From IMG/VR virus record IMGVR_UViG_3300027791_000007, positions 1 to 64,000 of that record: a stretch of 64,000 nt of DNA. One strand, 5' to 3'. The position numbers and the translations under genes are program-made. This document shows, one piece after another, positions 34,558-42,675 of the stretch (its first letter is position 1; each line of letters opens with the position of its first letter). Source of the DNA: a virus. Under the pieces are notes generated by a model. That model worked only from the letters and a program-made list of their open reading frames with translations, was not told where the DNA came from and did no database searches.

Positions 34558-34863
34558 CTAAACTGCAAAACTCTCACCACATCCACACGATGCAGTAGCA
34601 TTTGGGTTAATAACTTTTAAATAAGAACCACCTAACTCTTTTACATAATCTACTGTACAACCTATAACATACATTTCTGCTATAGGGTCTAGAACTAGTA
34701 AATCATCAATAGGTTTACCCCATTTGACATCAGGCCAGTTTTTCTTAAAATCCCAGACATATTGAAATCCAGAACAACCACCCCCATTAACACCTAAAGT
34801 GATGTGGTCATTTTCTTTAATACTAGTGAGATATTCTTTTGCATTATCTGTAAGTGTAACCAT
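34558..34863 (-). CDS. A-type iron-sulphur carrier (IscA/HesB-like)
   Basis: 101 residues. The three conserved cysteines are present: C35 in GGGCSGFQY and the CGCGESF motif at 95-97. Such carriers deliver Fe-S clusters. HesB/IscA genes are known auxiliary genes of marine T4-like phages. In this genome it could support five rSAM enzymes. Inserted between gp53 and gp48 on a late transcript. Confidence 0.9.
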   Translation of the reverse strand: MVTLTDNAKEYLTSIKENDHITLGVNGGGCSGFQYVWDFKKNWPDVKWGKPIDDLLVLDPIAEMYVIGCTVDYVKELGGSYLKVINPNATASCGCGESFAV

Positions 34864-34865
34864 AA

Positions 34866-36083
34866 TTAGAATCCTTCGTGTACTCTTTCTCTGGTGATAA
34901 GTTCTAGTTCTCTAAAACTCAATGTTATGCTGGTCTCCACTGGTGGAGCACCATCTTCTTTTGCAGTAAATGTTTTATATCTACTTCCACCTTGTGATAC
35001 TTGTAAATCTTCTAATACGCATGTAGATATCTTATGTAGGTAATCATTCTCTTTACCATTATACATATACTCTATATCAAATGTATTAGGCATTATCATC
35101 TCTCGCCCATTTCTAACACCATCTTTAAACTCTGGTAACATGTTTGATTTAAAAGCAAATATAATTTTGCGTATTTCTTCTGATTCTTTGTCGTTTCTTG
35201 GTATCATCTTGAATGTATACTGAAAGGCTCTTTTATCAATACCTTTAAATGCAAGTTCCATTCTGTCTGATTGAATAAATCCTTGAGCAATCTCAAATGC
35301 TTCTGTTGCACCACCCATACCAGGCAATGCACCTACCATTGAAAGTATAGTACCCTTTACACCCTCTTTTAATGCTTGTCCACCTCTATTAATCGCCGTT
35401 TTCATAGAACTTTCAGCACCCCTTCCAGCCATAACAGAAGAATATACATCCATTGCGGCTGCAGTTCCACCACCAATTGGAGTATCGGAATACTGTGATT
35501 TATATGATACTTGTACTTGTGGAGGCATGTACAATGCAATTGCTGTATCTAATCTTGTTGTTGGTGGTCTCTTTAAAAATACTGTAGAACCAGAAGTTTT
35601 TTTTGCACCGACACGGCTTGTCGCTGGTTTGATGTTAGTGTTTCGGTTTGGAGGCCCACCAGCAAGTGGGATATCAGCGTGTACTTGTTTCTGTACTTCG
35701 TTTGATTGTTTTGTATCAGTCTTGCCAGAACCATCTGGTAGCATTTCTTTAATGTATTTTGGAATATTTCTACTCTTCTCTTCTCTCTTCATTTGGGCTG
35801 AACCAGATTCTGGCGTTCCAAATTTCAATTTAGCGTTTGACTGTTGATTGACATAAAAGATCATGTAATGTCCATGATTACCCAATCCAGGCGCTGCTGT
35901 AACATCTATCGGAAATGCATACATCTTCGGTGATTTCGCTTTTCGGTTTAGTCCAGCGAAATCAGAGCTATCCCCACCTCTACCAGATATAATACCAGCA
36001 AGGCCTGGTAAGTTGCCAGATACTTTTCTTAATGTTTTTTTGAGCGTTGAAACTGCTCTTGATCTACTAAAATCTATTGCCAT
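34866..36083 (-). CDS. 48: Baseplate tail-tube cap gp48
   Basis: 405 residues (T4: 364). LDTAIALYMPPQVQVSYKSQ, ELAFKGIDKRAFQYTFKMIP, SEEIRKIIFAFKSNMLPEF and FDIEYMYNG are the gp48/tail-tube-fold pattern. The late promoter at 36116-36123 lies upstream. Confidence 0.85.
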   Translation of the reverse strand: MAIDFSRSRAVSTLKKTLRKVSGNLPGLAGIISGRGGDSSDFAGLNRKAKSPKMYAFPIDVTAAPGLGNHGHYMIFYVNQQSNAKLKFGTPESGSAQMKREEKSRNIPKYIKEMLPDGSGKTDTKQSNEVQKQVHADIPLAGGPPNRNTNIKPATSRVGAKKTSGSTVFLKRPPTTRLDTAIALYMPPQVQVSYKSQYSDTPIGGGTAAAMDVYSSVMAGRGAESSMKTAINRGGQALKEGVKGTILSMVGALPGMGGATEAFEIAQGFIQSDRMELAFKGIDKRAFQYTFKMIPRNDKESEEIRKIIFAFKSNMLPEFKDGVRNGREMIMPNTFDIEYMYNGKENDYLHKISTCVLEDLQVSQGGSRYKTFTAKEDGAPPVETSITLSFRELELITRERVHEGF

Positions 36084-36115
36084 GTCTACCCCTAAATAGT
36101 TCGGAAGGTTATAAC

Positions 36116-36123
36116 TATTTATA
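36116..36123 (-). promoter_or_regulatory. T4-type late promoter for gp48-gp53-gp27
   Basis: TATAAATA on the minus strand in the 40-bp divergent gap between gp48 and gp4, 33 bp upstream of the gp48 ATG. Confidence 0.65.
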
Positions 36124-36570
36124 ATGGCTTACAAAGGAAAATACCAACTAAAGAACACTCACAAGTATATTGGCAATCCTATGAATGTGGTATACCGTTC
36201 CCTTTGGGAGCGTAAGTTCATGGTATATGCTGATAATAGTAATAACATTCTAGAATGGGGAAGTGAAGAACACATAATTCCCTATGTATCTCCGTGGGAT
36301 GGAAGGAAACATAGATATTTTCCAGATTTCTACATTAAGGCAAAACAAACAGATGGTTCTATTAAGAAGTTTATTATTGAAATTAAACCAAAAAACCAGT
36401 GTAGTCCACCAGAAAAGAAACCTGCTCGAAAGACAAAAGCATGGTATAATAAGGTAAAAACATGGGGTATTAATCAGGCAAAATGGCGTTATGCAAATGA
36501 GTATTGTCTGGATAGGAATTGGGAATTTAAAATACTAACAGAAGAACATCTAGGAATAAGGTATAAATAG
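36124..36570 (+). CDS. 4: Head completion protein gp4
   Basis: 148 residues (T4 gp4: 150). YKGKYQLKNTHKYIGNP, YRSLWERKFMVYADNS, WGSEEHIIPYVSP, RYFPDFYIK and IIEIKPKNQ: a PD-(D/E)XK-like fold (E..D..ExK). First gene of the plus-strand block. Confidence 0.92.
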   Translation: MAYKGKYQLKNTHKYIGNPMNVVYRSLWERKFMVYADNSNNILEWGSEEHIIPYVSPWDGRKHRYFPDFYIKAKQTDGSIKKFIIEIKPKNQCSPPEKKPARKTKAWYNKVKTWGINQAKWRYANEYCLDRNWEFKILTEEHLGIRYK

Positions 36571-36574
36571 TAGT

Positions 36575-36982
36575 ATGTATGAGTATAAATGTAAAATATT
36601 AAGAGTTGTAGATGGCGACACAGTAGATGTTGACATTGATTTAGGTTTCGGTATGTGGATGCACAAAGAACGAATTAGACTATATGGTATTGATACACCA
36701 GAGTCTAGAACCAGAGATTTAGAAGAAAAAAGGTATGGGAATATAGCAAAAGAAGTAGTCAAGTCTCATATGCCCGTTGGTTCTACACAAACACTAATTA
36801 CAGAAAAAGATAAGTCTGGAAAATATGGTAGAATACTTGGTAAGTTCAGATTAGAAGATGGTAGTATCCTTAACGACTTCATGATTGAAAAACATTATGC
36901 AGTTGCATATCATGGACAATCAAAAGATGACGTTGAATCAGAACACCTTGAAAATAGAAAGAAATTAGATGGCAGTATCTAA
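36575..36982 (+). CDS. Staphylococcal-nuclease-like (thermonuclease) protein
   Basis: 135 residues. VVDGDTVDVDIDLGFG, ERIRLYGIDTPESRT, YGRILGKF and LIEKHYAV are SNase (TNase) motifs, with the conserved D-D, R and E residues in place. TATAAATA at 36562-36569 overlaps the gp4 stop; that is too close to be a sure late promoter. Confidence 0.9.
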   Translation: MYEYKCKILRVVDGDTVDVDIDLGFGMWMHKERIRLYGIDTPESRTRDLEEKRYGNIAKEVVKSHMPVGSTQTLITEKDKSGKYGRILGKFRLEDGSILNDFMIEKHYAVAYHGQSKDDVESEHLENRKKLDGSI

Positions 36983-37526
36983 GTACATTAAAGCAGTTCA
37001 AGACGCGGCAAAAGGTCGTCCAAAGTCTACTGATTGGTATAGAGAAAAAATAAAAGAGTTTGGCACACCAACCACTATGGACTTAATCAGAGATGGTAAA
37101 AGGTCAACCAGACCACACTTTGGGCGTTTAAATATGTTTATCTATTCACCTAGAGATGCAAAGAAGTTGCCCTACTATGATACATTCCCTTTAGTTCTAC
37201 CGTTAGAACTATATAGTGATGGATTTTTAGGTATCAACTTTCACTATCTACCAATACCACTTAGAATAAGATTGCTTGATAGAATAGTAGACTTTAGTAG
37301 TAATACATTGTTTAATGAAAAAACTATACTAAATGTCACATATAATAAAGTAAAAGGTATTAGATTAGTCAAACCAACTATACATAAATACTTGGCAGGA
37401 TATACAAAAAGTCAATTCAGAAGAATTGATGCAGATGAATTAACTGTAGCAACTCTACTGCCAGTGCAAAGATTTAAGAAAGCCTCTGCAGCAGCAGTCT
37501 GGTCAGATTCAAGAAAGATGGTATAA
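36969..37526 (+). CDS. Conserved structural-module protein, unidentified
   Basis: 185 residues. RGxLNMFIYSPRD-type and PYYDTFPLVLPLE then GFLGINFHYLPIPLRIRLLD recall a protein conserved in marine T4-like phages beside gp54 and gp4. It overlaps both neighbours. Probably a tail or head assembly protein. Confidence 0.65.
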   Translation: MAVSKYIKAVQDAAKGRPKSTDWYREKIKEFGTPTTMDLIRDGKRSTRPHFGRLNMFIYSPRDAKKLPYYDTFPLVLPLELYSDGFLGINFHYLPIPLRIRLLDRIVDFSSNTLFNEKTILNVTYNKVKGIRLVKPTIHKYLAGYTKSQFRRIDADELTVATLLPVQRFKKASAAAVWSDSRKMV

Positions 37527-38257
37527 TGAGTATTGCAAAAGATATACTAAGACAATTAGGTGTTGTATCAGATGACATTGAAAGCGCAGCCGCTGGGTTT
37601 CGTAACGATGGTGTTGCACAACCTAACAAGTTTGAAGTAATTCTATCATGTCCAACTGGAACTAGAGGTTCACAGACAGGCGGCAATGCACTAGATAACG
37701 TATTTTCCCTACTTATGGGTAAAGTTAATAGTGATGGAACAGCAAGAGCAACTGGATTGAGATGTTCACAAATATCTTTTCCAGGCAGAACTCTTGATAC
37801 CGAAGCAGACACAAACATATATGGCCCGACAAGAGAAATTGTTCAAGGATATAGTTATCCAGAAGTAACAGGCACTTTTCAGTGTGGCCCAGATATGAAA
37901 GAAAAACAATTATTTGAGAGTTGGCAAAGACTCGCATATAATCCACAGACTTGGTCTATGGGATACTACGATGACTACGTTGGTAGTGTCACTATATACC
38001 AATTAAACAATTTGAACGCCAGAACATATGGCATTGAATTAGTTGATGCATTTCCAAAACAAATTGCAGAACAAGCTTTGGACTATGCAACCAATGACTC
38101 CTTTCACACTGTAGGTGTAACATTCTCCTATAGATATTGGAAGTCTTTAAATTCTGAAAGTTCATTGCCTGCACCAATAGAAGAAATGCTTGAATCAATT
38201 GGTGTTGATACAGTGAGAAGGACGAATTTGAAAAACGTAGCATTTACGAAAAGATAA
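37526..38257 (+). CDS. 54: Baseplate-tail tube initiator gp54-like
   Basis: 243 residues. NKFEVILSCP, LRCSQISFPGRTLDTEAD, EVTGTFQCGPDMKEKQLFESW and VTIYQLN then YGIELVDAFPKQI are the tail-tube-fold pattern of gp19/gp54. The order gp54, then gp26, and the neighbouring gp48, favour gp54 over the tube protein. 4-bp overlap upstream. Confidence 0.75.
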   Translation: MSIAKDILRQLGVVSDDIESAAAGFRNDGVAQPNKFEVILSCPTGTRGSQTGGNALDNVFSLLMGKVNSDGTARATGLRCSQISFPGRTLDTEADTNIYGPTREIVQGYSYPEVTGTFQCGPDMKEKQLFESWQRLAYNPQTWSMGYYDDYVGSVTIYQLNNLNARTYGIELVDAFPKQIAEQALDYATNDSFHTVGVTFSYRYWKSLNSESSLPAPIEEMLESIGVDTVRRTNLKNVAFTKR

Positions 38258-38277
38258 TTAATAAAGGATGAATAATT

Positions 38278-38982
38278 ATGGCACTACCAAGACTAGATAC
38301 CCCTACCTATGAAATAACAATTCCTAGTTCAGGCGTAATAACAAAATACCGTCCATTCTTAGTCAAAGAACAAAAAGTTCTTATGATGGCACAAGAGAGT
38401 GACGATGTAGGCAATATAGCAAATACAATTACTGAATTAGTTGCATCTTGTACCGATGGTGGTATTGATGCACAGAGACAACCAGTATTTGATATTGAAT
38501 ACTTGTTTATGAAAATTCGTGCAAAATCAGTTGGGGAAACTGCTAAAGTATCTGTACTTTGCCCAGATGATGGAAAGACAAAAGTTTCAATTGATATTAA
38601 ACTAGATGAAATTGAAACTCAAATGTTTGATGAACACACAAATGTTGTTTCTATAACAGATAAAATTAACCTTATTATGAGATACCCTACACTAAAGGAT
38701 TATGCAAAATATTCCACTGGTGGGGATGCAACAATGATGTTTGAGATGATTAATCATTGTATTAATGAAATGCATTTTGATGATAAGATTTACAAAAGAG
38801 TTGATGTATCAGATAAAGAGGTACAAGAATTTGTTGATCAGATGAATACACAACAATTTCAAGCAGTAGTTGGTTTCTTTGAAACTATGCCTAGACTTAG
38901 ACATGAAATTACGGTAGTCAATCCAAAGACTAAAGTAGAATCTACTGTGCTATTGGAGGGGCTGCAAAGTTTTTTAGGGTAA
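38278..38982 (+). CDS. 26: Baseplate hub assembly protein gp26
   Basis: 234 residues. ITKYRPFLVKEQKVLMMAQES, DIEYLFMKIRAKSVGE and VLCPDDGKTKVSIDIKLDEI are typical of the T4 base-plate protein family (PF12322). The last codons contain a canonical -1 slippery heptamer; see the frameshift entries. Start behind AAAGGATGAATAATT. Confidence 0.88.
   Translation: MALPRLDTPTYEITIPSSGVITKYRPFLVKEQKVLMMAQESDDVGNIANTITELVASCTDGGIDAQRQPVFDIEYLFMKIRAKSVGETAKVSVLCPDDGKTKVSIDIKLDEIETQMFDEHTNVVSITDKINLIMRYPTLKDYAKYSTGGDATMMFEMINHCINEMHFDDKIYKRVDVSDKEVQEFVDQMNTQQFQAVVGFFETMPRLRHEITVVNPKTKVESTVLLEGLQSFLG
38955..38976 (+). promoter_or_regulatory. Programmed -1 frameshift site
   Basis: T TTT TTA (38970-38976) is in the correct register for tandem -1 slippage (zero frame AGT TTT TTA GGG TAA). 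An internal Shine-Dalgarno GGAGGGG at 38955-38961 ends 8 nt upstream, as in E. coli dnaX, where it stimulates -1 shifting. The zero-frame stop follows 3 nt after the slippery site. Confidence 0.75.
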
Positions 38983-39170
38983 TCCTTTCTCATGAAACAC
39001 TAGAAAACTATTACAAGATGAACTTCTCGTTGATGCAACATCATCAATATAGTTTGAGTGAATTAGAAGATATGATACCTTGGGAAAGGGATATATATAC
39101 TGGATTACTTGCAGAATACATTAAAAAAGAAAATGAAAGAGTAGAGAGAGAAAACAATAAGAATAAATAG
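38976..39170 (+). CDS. 51: gp51-like C-terminal extension of gp26, reached by -1 frameshift
   Basis: In the -1 frame, 64 codons follow the slip, ending at TAG 39168-39170: ILSHETLENYYKMNFSLMQ, then YSLSELEDMIPWERDIY and LLAEYIKKENERVERE. The SELEDMxPWER..Y pattern is that of the T-like partner in tail-assembly chaperone pairs. Fused product about 298 residues. Alternatively a separate 51-aa protein could start at ATG 39018, but it has no ribosome site. Confidence 0.7.
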   Translation, partial: RVILSHETLENYYKMNFSLMQHHQYSLSELEDMIPWERDIYTGLLAEYIKKENERVERENNKNK

Positions 39171-39187
39171 ATGTAAAGGAAATACTT

Positions 39188-39259
39188 ATGTTAATTAAAT
39201 TAGTAGGGGGAAATGATGAAGACCCCTTTAGTATCAGAAGTAAGGAAATGGGTGTTTAG
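39188..39259 (+). CDS. Possible tiny protein (23 aa)
   Basis: ATG behind AAAGGAAATACTT; product has GGNDEDPFSIRSKEMG. It overlaps the next tiny gene in another frame. Tentative. Confidence 0.3.
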   Translation: MLIKLVGGNDEDPFSIRSKEMGV

Positions 39260-39332
39260 GGCATATATTGTTTGGAGTATATGTGCTGATATCGCCTTAC
39301 TTAGCGGCCTAATTTATTTGATTGTATTTTAA
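39213..39332 (+). CDS. Tiny membrane protein (39 aa)
   Basis: Two ATGs behind a strong AGGGGG site. Basic start (VRKWVFR) and one helix (AYIVWSICADIALLSGLIYL). Ends 15 bp before the next gene. Confidence 0.55.
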   Translation: MMKTPLVSEVRKWVFRAYIVWSICADIALLSGLIYLIVF

Positions 39333-39347
39333 CGAGAGGAAGAATAA

Positions 39348-39677
39348 ATGGCAGAAGAAATTAAAAAGGCTGGATTCCATCCAGCAGATAGTAACGGTGA
39401 TGGCAATGTTAGTCCAGATGAACATCAGATGTATCTGGAATTTAAAAGAAAAGAATTAGAGGATGTAGATGCGAGGCGTGATGCAATGAGATATATGACA
39501 TGGTTTGCTCTAATGGGTATGTTATTCTATCCATCAGGCATTTTGATTACATCACTGTTAGGACAAGAAGTAGCTGCAAAGTTGATTGCTAATATTGCAC
39601 CTACATATTTTGTTGCAATCTCAGCATTAGTTGCTGCTTATTTTGGTGCAAATGCATACGCTGATAAAAAGAAATAG
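39348..39677 (+). CDS. Membrane protein with EF-hand-like loop
   Basis: 109 residues. DSNGDGNVSPDE (about residues 14-25) matches the EF-hand calcium loop (D.N.DG.....E). A charged helix (LEFKRKELEDVDARRD) and two membrane helices follow (WFALMGMLFYPSGILITSL; PTYFVAISALVAAYFGA). A similar protein sits near the tape measure in marine T4-like phages. Candidates: holin-like or tail-membrane protein. Confidence 0.7.
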   Translation: MAEEIKKAGFHPADSNGDGNVSPDEHQMYLEFKRKELEDVDARRDAMRYMTWFALMGMLFYPSGILITSLLGQEVAAKLIANIAPTYFVAISALVAAYFGANAYADKKK

Positions 39678-39686
39678 GAAAAGTAA

Positions 39687-39899
39687 ATGACTCAAGAGAC
39701 AGAACGAACTGCTATAGAGTTTAGTGAAGATGGTAAAGTAGAACAAATTATTGTTGATCCTGCTGGTAAGGGTGATGTTCAAGCAGGTATTGAATTTATA
39801 TATCACATGAGAGAACACATATTAGATGTAGGTGTAGCAACAGCATACTTATTTGGTTGTTATGCATTGTATCTATGGTTAAAGAAGGTAATTAAGTAA
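39687..39899 (+). CDS. Small membrane protein (70 aa)
   Basis: Acidic N-terminal part (IEFSEDGKVEQIIVDPAG), then one C-terminal helix (VGVATAYLFGCYALYLWL). Overlaps the tape measure start by 1 bp. Confidence 0.6.
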   Translation: MTQETERTAIEFSEDGKVEQIIVDPAGKGDVQAGIEFIYHMREHILDVGVATAYLFGCYALYLWLKKVIK

Positions 39900-41800
39900 T
39901 GGCTGATAAATTCGACAGAGATATAATTAATGCCCTAAAAGCAAACAATGCAAAACTTGCTGAATCAATTGAATCAGATAAGAAGAAAGCATTAGATGAC
40001 AAAGTTTACAGTGCTGATCAAGTTGCAGAATTGAGGAAACTCTCAAAGGTTTCTGGCACCGCTGCAAAAGGTGTATCTAAAGAAGCAAGAGCAGCTGCAG
40101 ATAGGGATATCAAAGTCTTAGACAATCAGGCAAAACTCTTAGGTATATCAGCAGAAGAACTTGCAGGCAGACAAGCAGAAAAATCAGATATTGAAGCACA
40201 AAAAGTTGCACTACAAGAAATGAAAGATGCGATAACAAAAGCTGGTGGTAATGCAGAAGAGAATATTGCACTACAAAGAGATGCAGCTGGTATTGCACGA
40301 CAAGAAGCAAGATTAGAAAAAAAGAATAAAATGGGTATCGCTGGTAGAATGAAAGAAGAAGCGAAATCTAGAGCAGCAAATATGGCTGCAACATTTAAAT
40401 CATTAGCGAGTTTAGAAGGTATCAAAAATGGATTAAAAGGTTTAGGTGGTGGTGTTGTAGATGTGGCAAAGAGTGGTGCTGGTGGATTAATTGGTATGAT
40501 TAAGAAAGGTGCTTTAGCACTCTTACTTCCAGCAATCTTTGCATTTGTTAATAGTAAATACTTCGACCAACTAAAAACCTTTTTAATAAACAAAGTAATA
40601 CCAGCAGTTATGGCACTTGTTAAGGTATTCAAAGAAGATATTTTTCCAGTAATTATGAAAATAGTAGATTTCTTTGTAAAAGAGATATACCCAATTATTG
40701 AAGATGTATTCCTTAAACAGTGGGCTAATATTAAAAAGGTATTCAGTGGAATTGGTGATGCATTTAAACTATTTCAAGAGGGTGATATTCTTGGTGGTAT
40801 CACAAAACTATTTGGTTCAATTGGAACATTCCTAATAGATACCTTAGATAATGCTGTCACTGGTATATTTAATGTAATTGGTAAGATATTTGGATTTGAG
40901 GGAACTGATTCTATAGGTGGATCTATCAGTAAATTTTTTAGTGACATATACGGTAATATCACTGGGTTCATATCCAAAACTTGGAATGGTGTAAAAGACG
41001 GCGCAAAAAATGTATTTAAGAGTGTCACTGGTGTTTTTTCATCAGCGTTTAATTTTGCAAAAGATAAGGTAACTGCTGGTTGGAATGGAATTACTAGTTT
41101 TGTTAGTGATAAGTTTGCAAATATCATAGGTTTTTTTAAGGATCTGTTTACATTCAAACCAGGCGATACTTTTGCCACTAAGTTTTTAGATATAATCCTA
41201 CTACCTTATAATCTTGCAATAAACTTCTTTAGAGATATATTTGGTTTTGGTAAAGATGAACAAGGTAAAACAACACCATTTAGTCTGGGTAAGTATATTA
41301 TGAGTGTTGTTGATGATGCTATAGATTTTGTAAAAGGTTTATTTGACTTTAAAGTTCCTAGTATGGGTAAAATAGCTGGTGATGCTGGTAATATGATAGC
41401 TAATCTTCTAAAGTCTATTCTACCACCCCCAGATTTCTTATCTTTTGATTTACCATCTATGACTTTATTTGGTAAAAAGTTTGGTGGTGGTGAAGTGAAC
41501 CTTAACCCTATACCAGATGCAGTTTATAAGTTTGCTGGATTAGATCCAGCAACAGGCTTAGATTTAGTTAATAATGCAAATTCTGTTGAGGCAGGATCAA
41601 TTGATCCAGTTGCAGAGGCAGAAAAGAAAAAGATGATTACTGGTTCAGAACAAATGTCTAATCCAAGAGGTGGTACAACAAACACCACAGTAATTAGGGA
41701 TGAGAGAAAAACTATTGATAATGCGAATAAATCCACAACCTACCAAGGGCAGTCGTTAATGCATAACAACAATGCCCCTGGCTTTGATGGTGTATTTTAG
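39899..41800 (+). CDS. 29: Tape measure-like protein (gp29 position)
   Basis: 633 residues (T4 gp29: 590). Helical, Ala/Lys-rich N-terminal 160 residues, then long hydrophobic helices (LIGMIKKGALALLLPAIFAF) and repeated ITxFISKTWNGVKDGAKNVF-like and TAGWNGITSFVSDKF segments, as in tail-length tape measures. C-terminal low-complexity tail. The gp51-then-gp29 module agrees with a tape measure following its chaperones. Confidence 0.7.
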   Translation: MADKFDRDIINALKANNAKLAESIESDKKKALDDKVYSADQVAELRKLSKVSGTAAKGVSKEARAAADRDIKVLDNQAKLLGISAEELAGRQAEKSDIEAQKVALQEMKDAITKAGGNAEENIALQRDAAGIARQEARLEKKNKMGIAGRMKEEAKSRAANMAATFKSLASLEGIKNGLKGLGGGVVDVAKSGAGGLIGMIKKGALALLLPAIFAFVNSKYFDQLKTFLINKVIPAVMALVKVFKEDIFPVIMKIVDFFVKEIYPIIEDVFLKQWANIKKVFSGIGDAFKLFQEGDILGGITKLFGSIGTFLIDTLDNAVTGIFNVIGKIFGFEGTDSIGGSISKFFSDIYGNITGFISKTWNGVKDGAKNVFKSVTGVFSSAFNFAKDKVTAGWNGITSFVSDKFANIIGFFKDLFTFKPGDTFATKFLDIILLPYNLAINFFRDIFGFGKDEQGKTTPFSLGKYIMSVVDDAIDFVKGLFDFKVPSMGKIAGDAGNMIANLLKSILPPPDFLSFDLPSMTLFGKKFGGGEVNLNPIPDAVYKFAGLDPATGLDLVNNANSVEAGSIDPVAEAEKKKMITGSEQMSNPRGGTTNTTVIRDERKTIDNANKSTTYQGQSLMHNNNAPGFDGVF

Positions 41801-42675
41801 TTACTTGCCAACTTCTCAAAGTATGACATAGTATCGTCATCTTCTTCACTGACTTGTACTGGTGCTGATACTTCTGTAGTATCAACAATCGGTGCAATTG
41901 GGTCATCCATAATGGCTTCTGCTGTTTTAGCAACTACCGTTCCAGACAATACAATATCTAGACGAGTTTTAAGTTCGTCATAAGACTTGAAGTTAGTAGG
42001 AGCAAGAAAACTCTGTAAGTCATGTTGACTAGAAAAGATTTCTTCCAACTTATCATCTTCTGCAAGTTTAGTTGGTTCAGCAAACTCTGACTTATCATAG
42101 TTCCAGTAACCGTCTACCTTACGAATCTTTAATTTAAAGTCTGCACCTTCATCCAAATCAAAAGCATTTAAAGGTTTCTCATCTTCAAATGCTGGTGTTG
42201 CAGCTTCGGAAATCTTATCCCAAATCTTCTTACCATATCTGAACAAGAAAACTTTACCTTCGTTCTCTGGATGTTTAGGGTCACTTACCACATAGATGTT
42301 TGAGTAATAAGATAATTTCCTCTTTTGTTTACGGGCAATTTCCTTATCGGACTCTACACCACTATTCCACAATGCAGTATTGTGTTCTGACACTGGGTCT
42401 TTACCACCAGGCAAAGTAGTAAGAGAGTTCTCAATAAACCACTGTCCAGTTGGCCCTTGGAAAGCATGTGAATATAACTTCACCCATGATTTCTCAATTT
42501 GTGCCGCAGGCAAGAAACGAATAACTGCATAACCATTACCAGTTTTATCCAACTCTGGTTTCCACATTCTTTCGTCTACATATGATTTTTTTTGAACTTG
42601 TGGTTCATCAGCTTCCGCCATGGCACCAAGTAATTTGTCCAATGATTTGGACTTTCTATACTCTTCTAAAGACAT
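41797..42675 (-). CDS. 32: Single-stranded DNA-binding protein gp32
   Basis: 292 residues (T4: 301). Order: N-terminal cooperativity region (SLEEYRKSKSLDKLLG, with the LAST-like KSKSL), OB core (GNGYAVIRFLPA, KLYSHAFQGPTGQWFIENSL, KLSYYSNIYVVSDP, VFLFRYGKKIWDKI) and an acidic C-terminal tail ending EEDDDTMSYFEKL. No cysteine is present, so the T4 zinc site (His-Cys3) is lost. Converges with the tape measure (4-bp overlap). Confidence 0.92.
   Translation of the reverse strand: MSLEEYRKSKSLDKLLGAMAEADEPQVQKKSYVDERMWKPELDKTGNGYAVIRFLPAAQIEKSWVKLYSHAFQGPTGQWFIENSLTTLPGGKDPVSEHNTALWNSGVESDKEIARKQKRKLSYYSNIYVVSDPKHPENEGKVFLFRYGKKIWDKISEAATPAFEDEKPLNAFDLDEGADFKLKIRKVDGYWNYDKSEFAEPTKLAEDDKLEEIFSSQHDLQSFLAPTNFKSYDELKTRLDIVLSGTVVAKTAEAIMDDPIAPIVDTTEVSAPVQVSEEDDDTMSYFEKLASN

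Noticed and set aside
36562-36569. TATAAATA on the plus strand before the nuclease gene
   Set aside because: It is formed by the last codons of gp4 and would start transcription at the ATG itself; could be chance, so not listed as a promoter.
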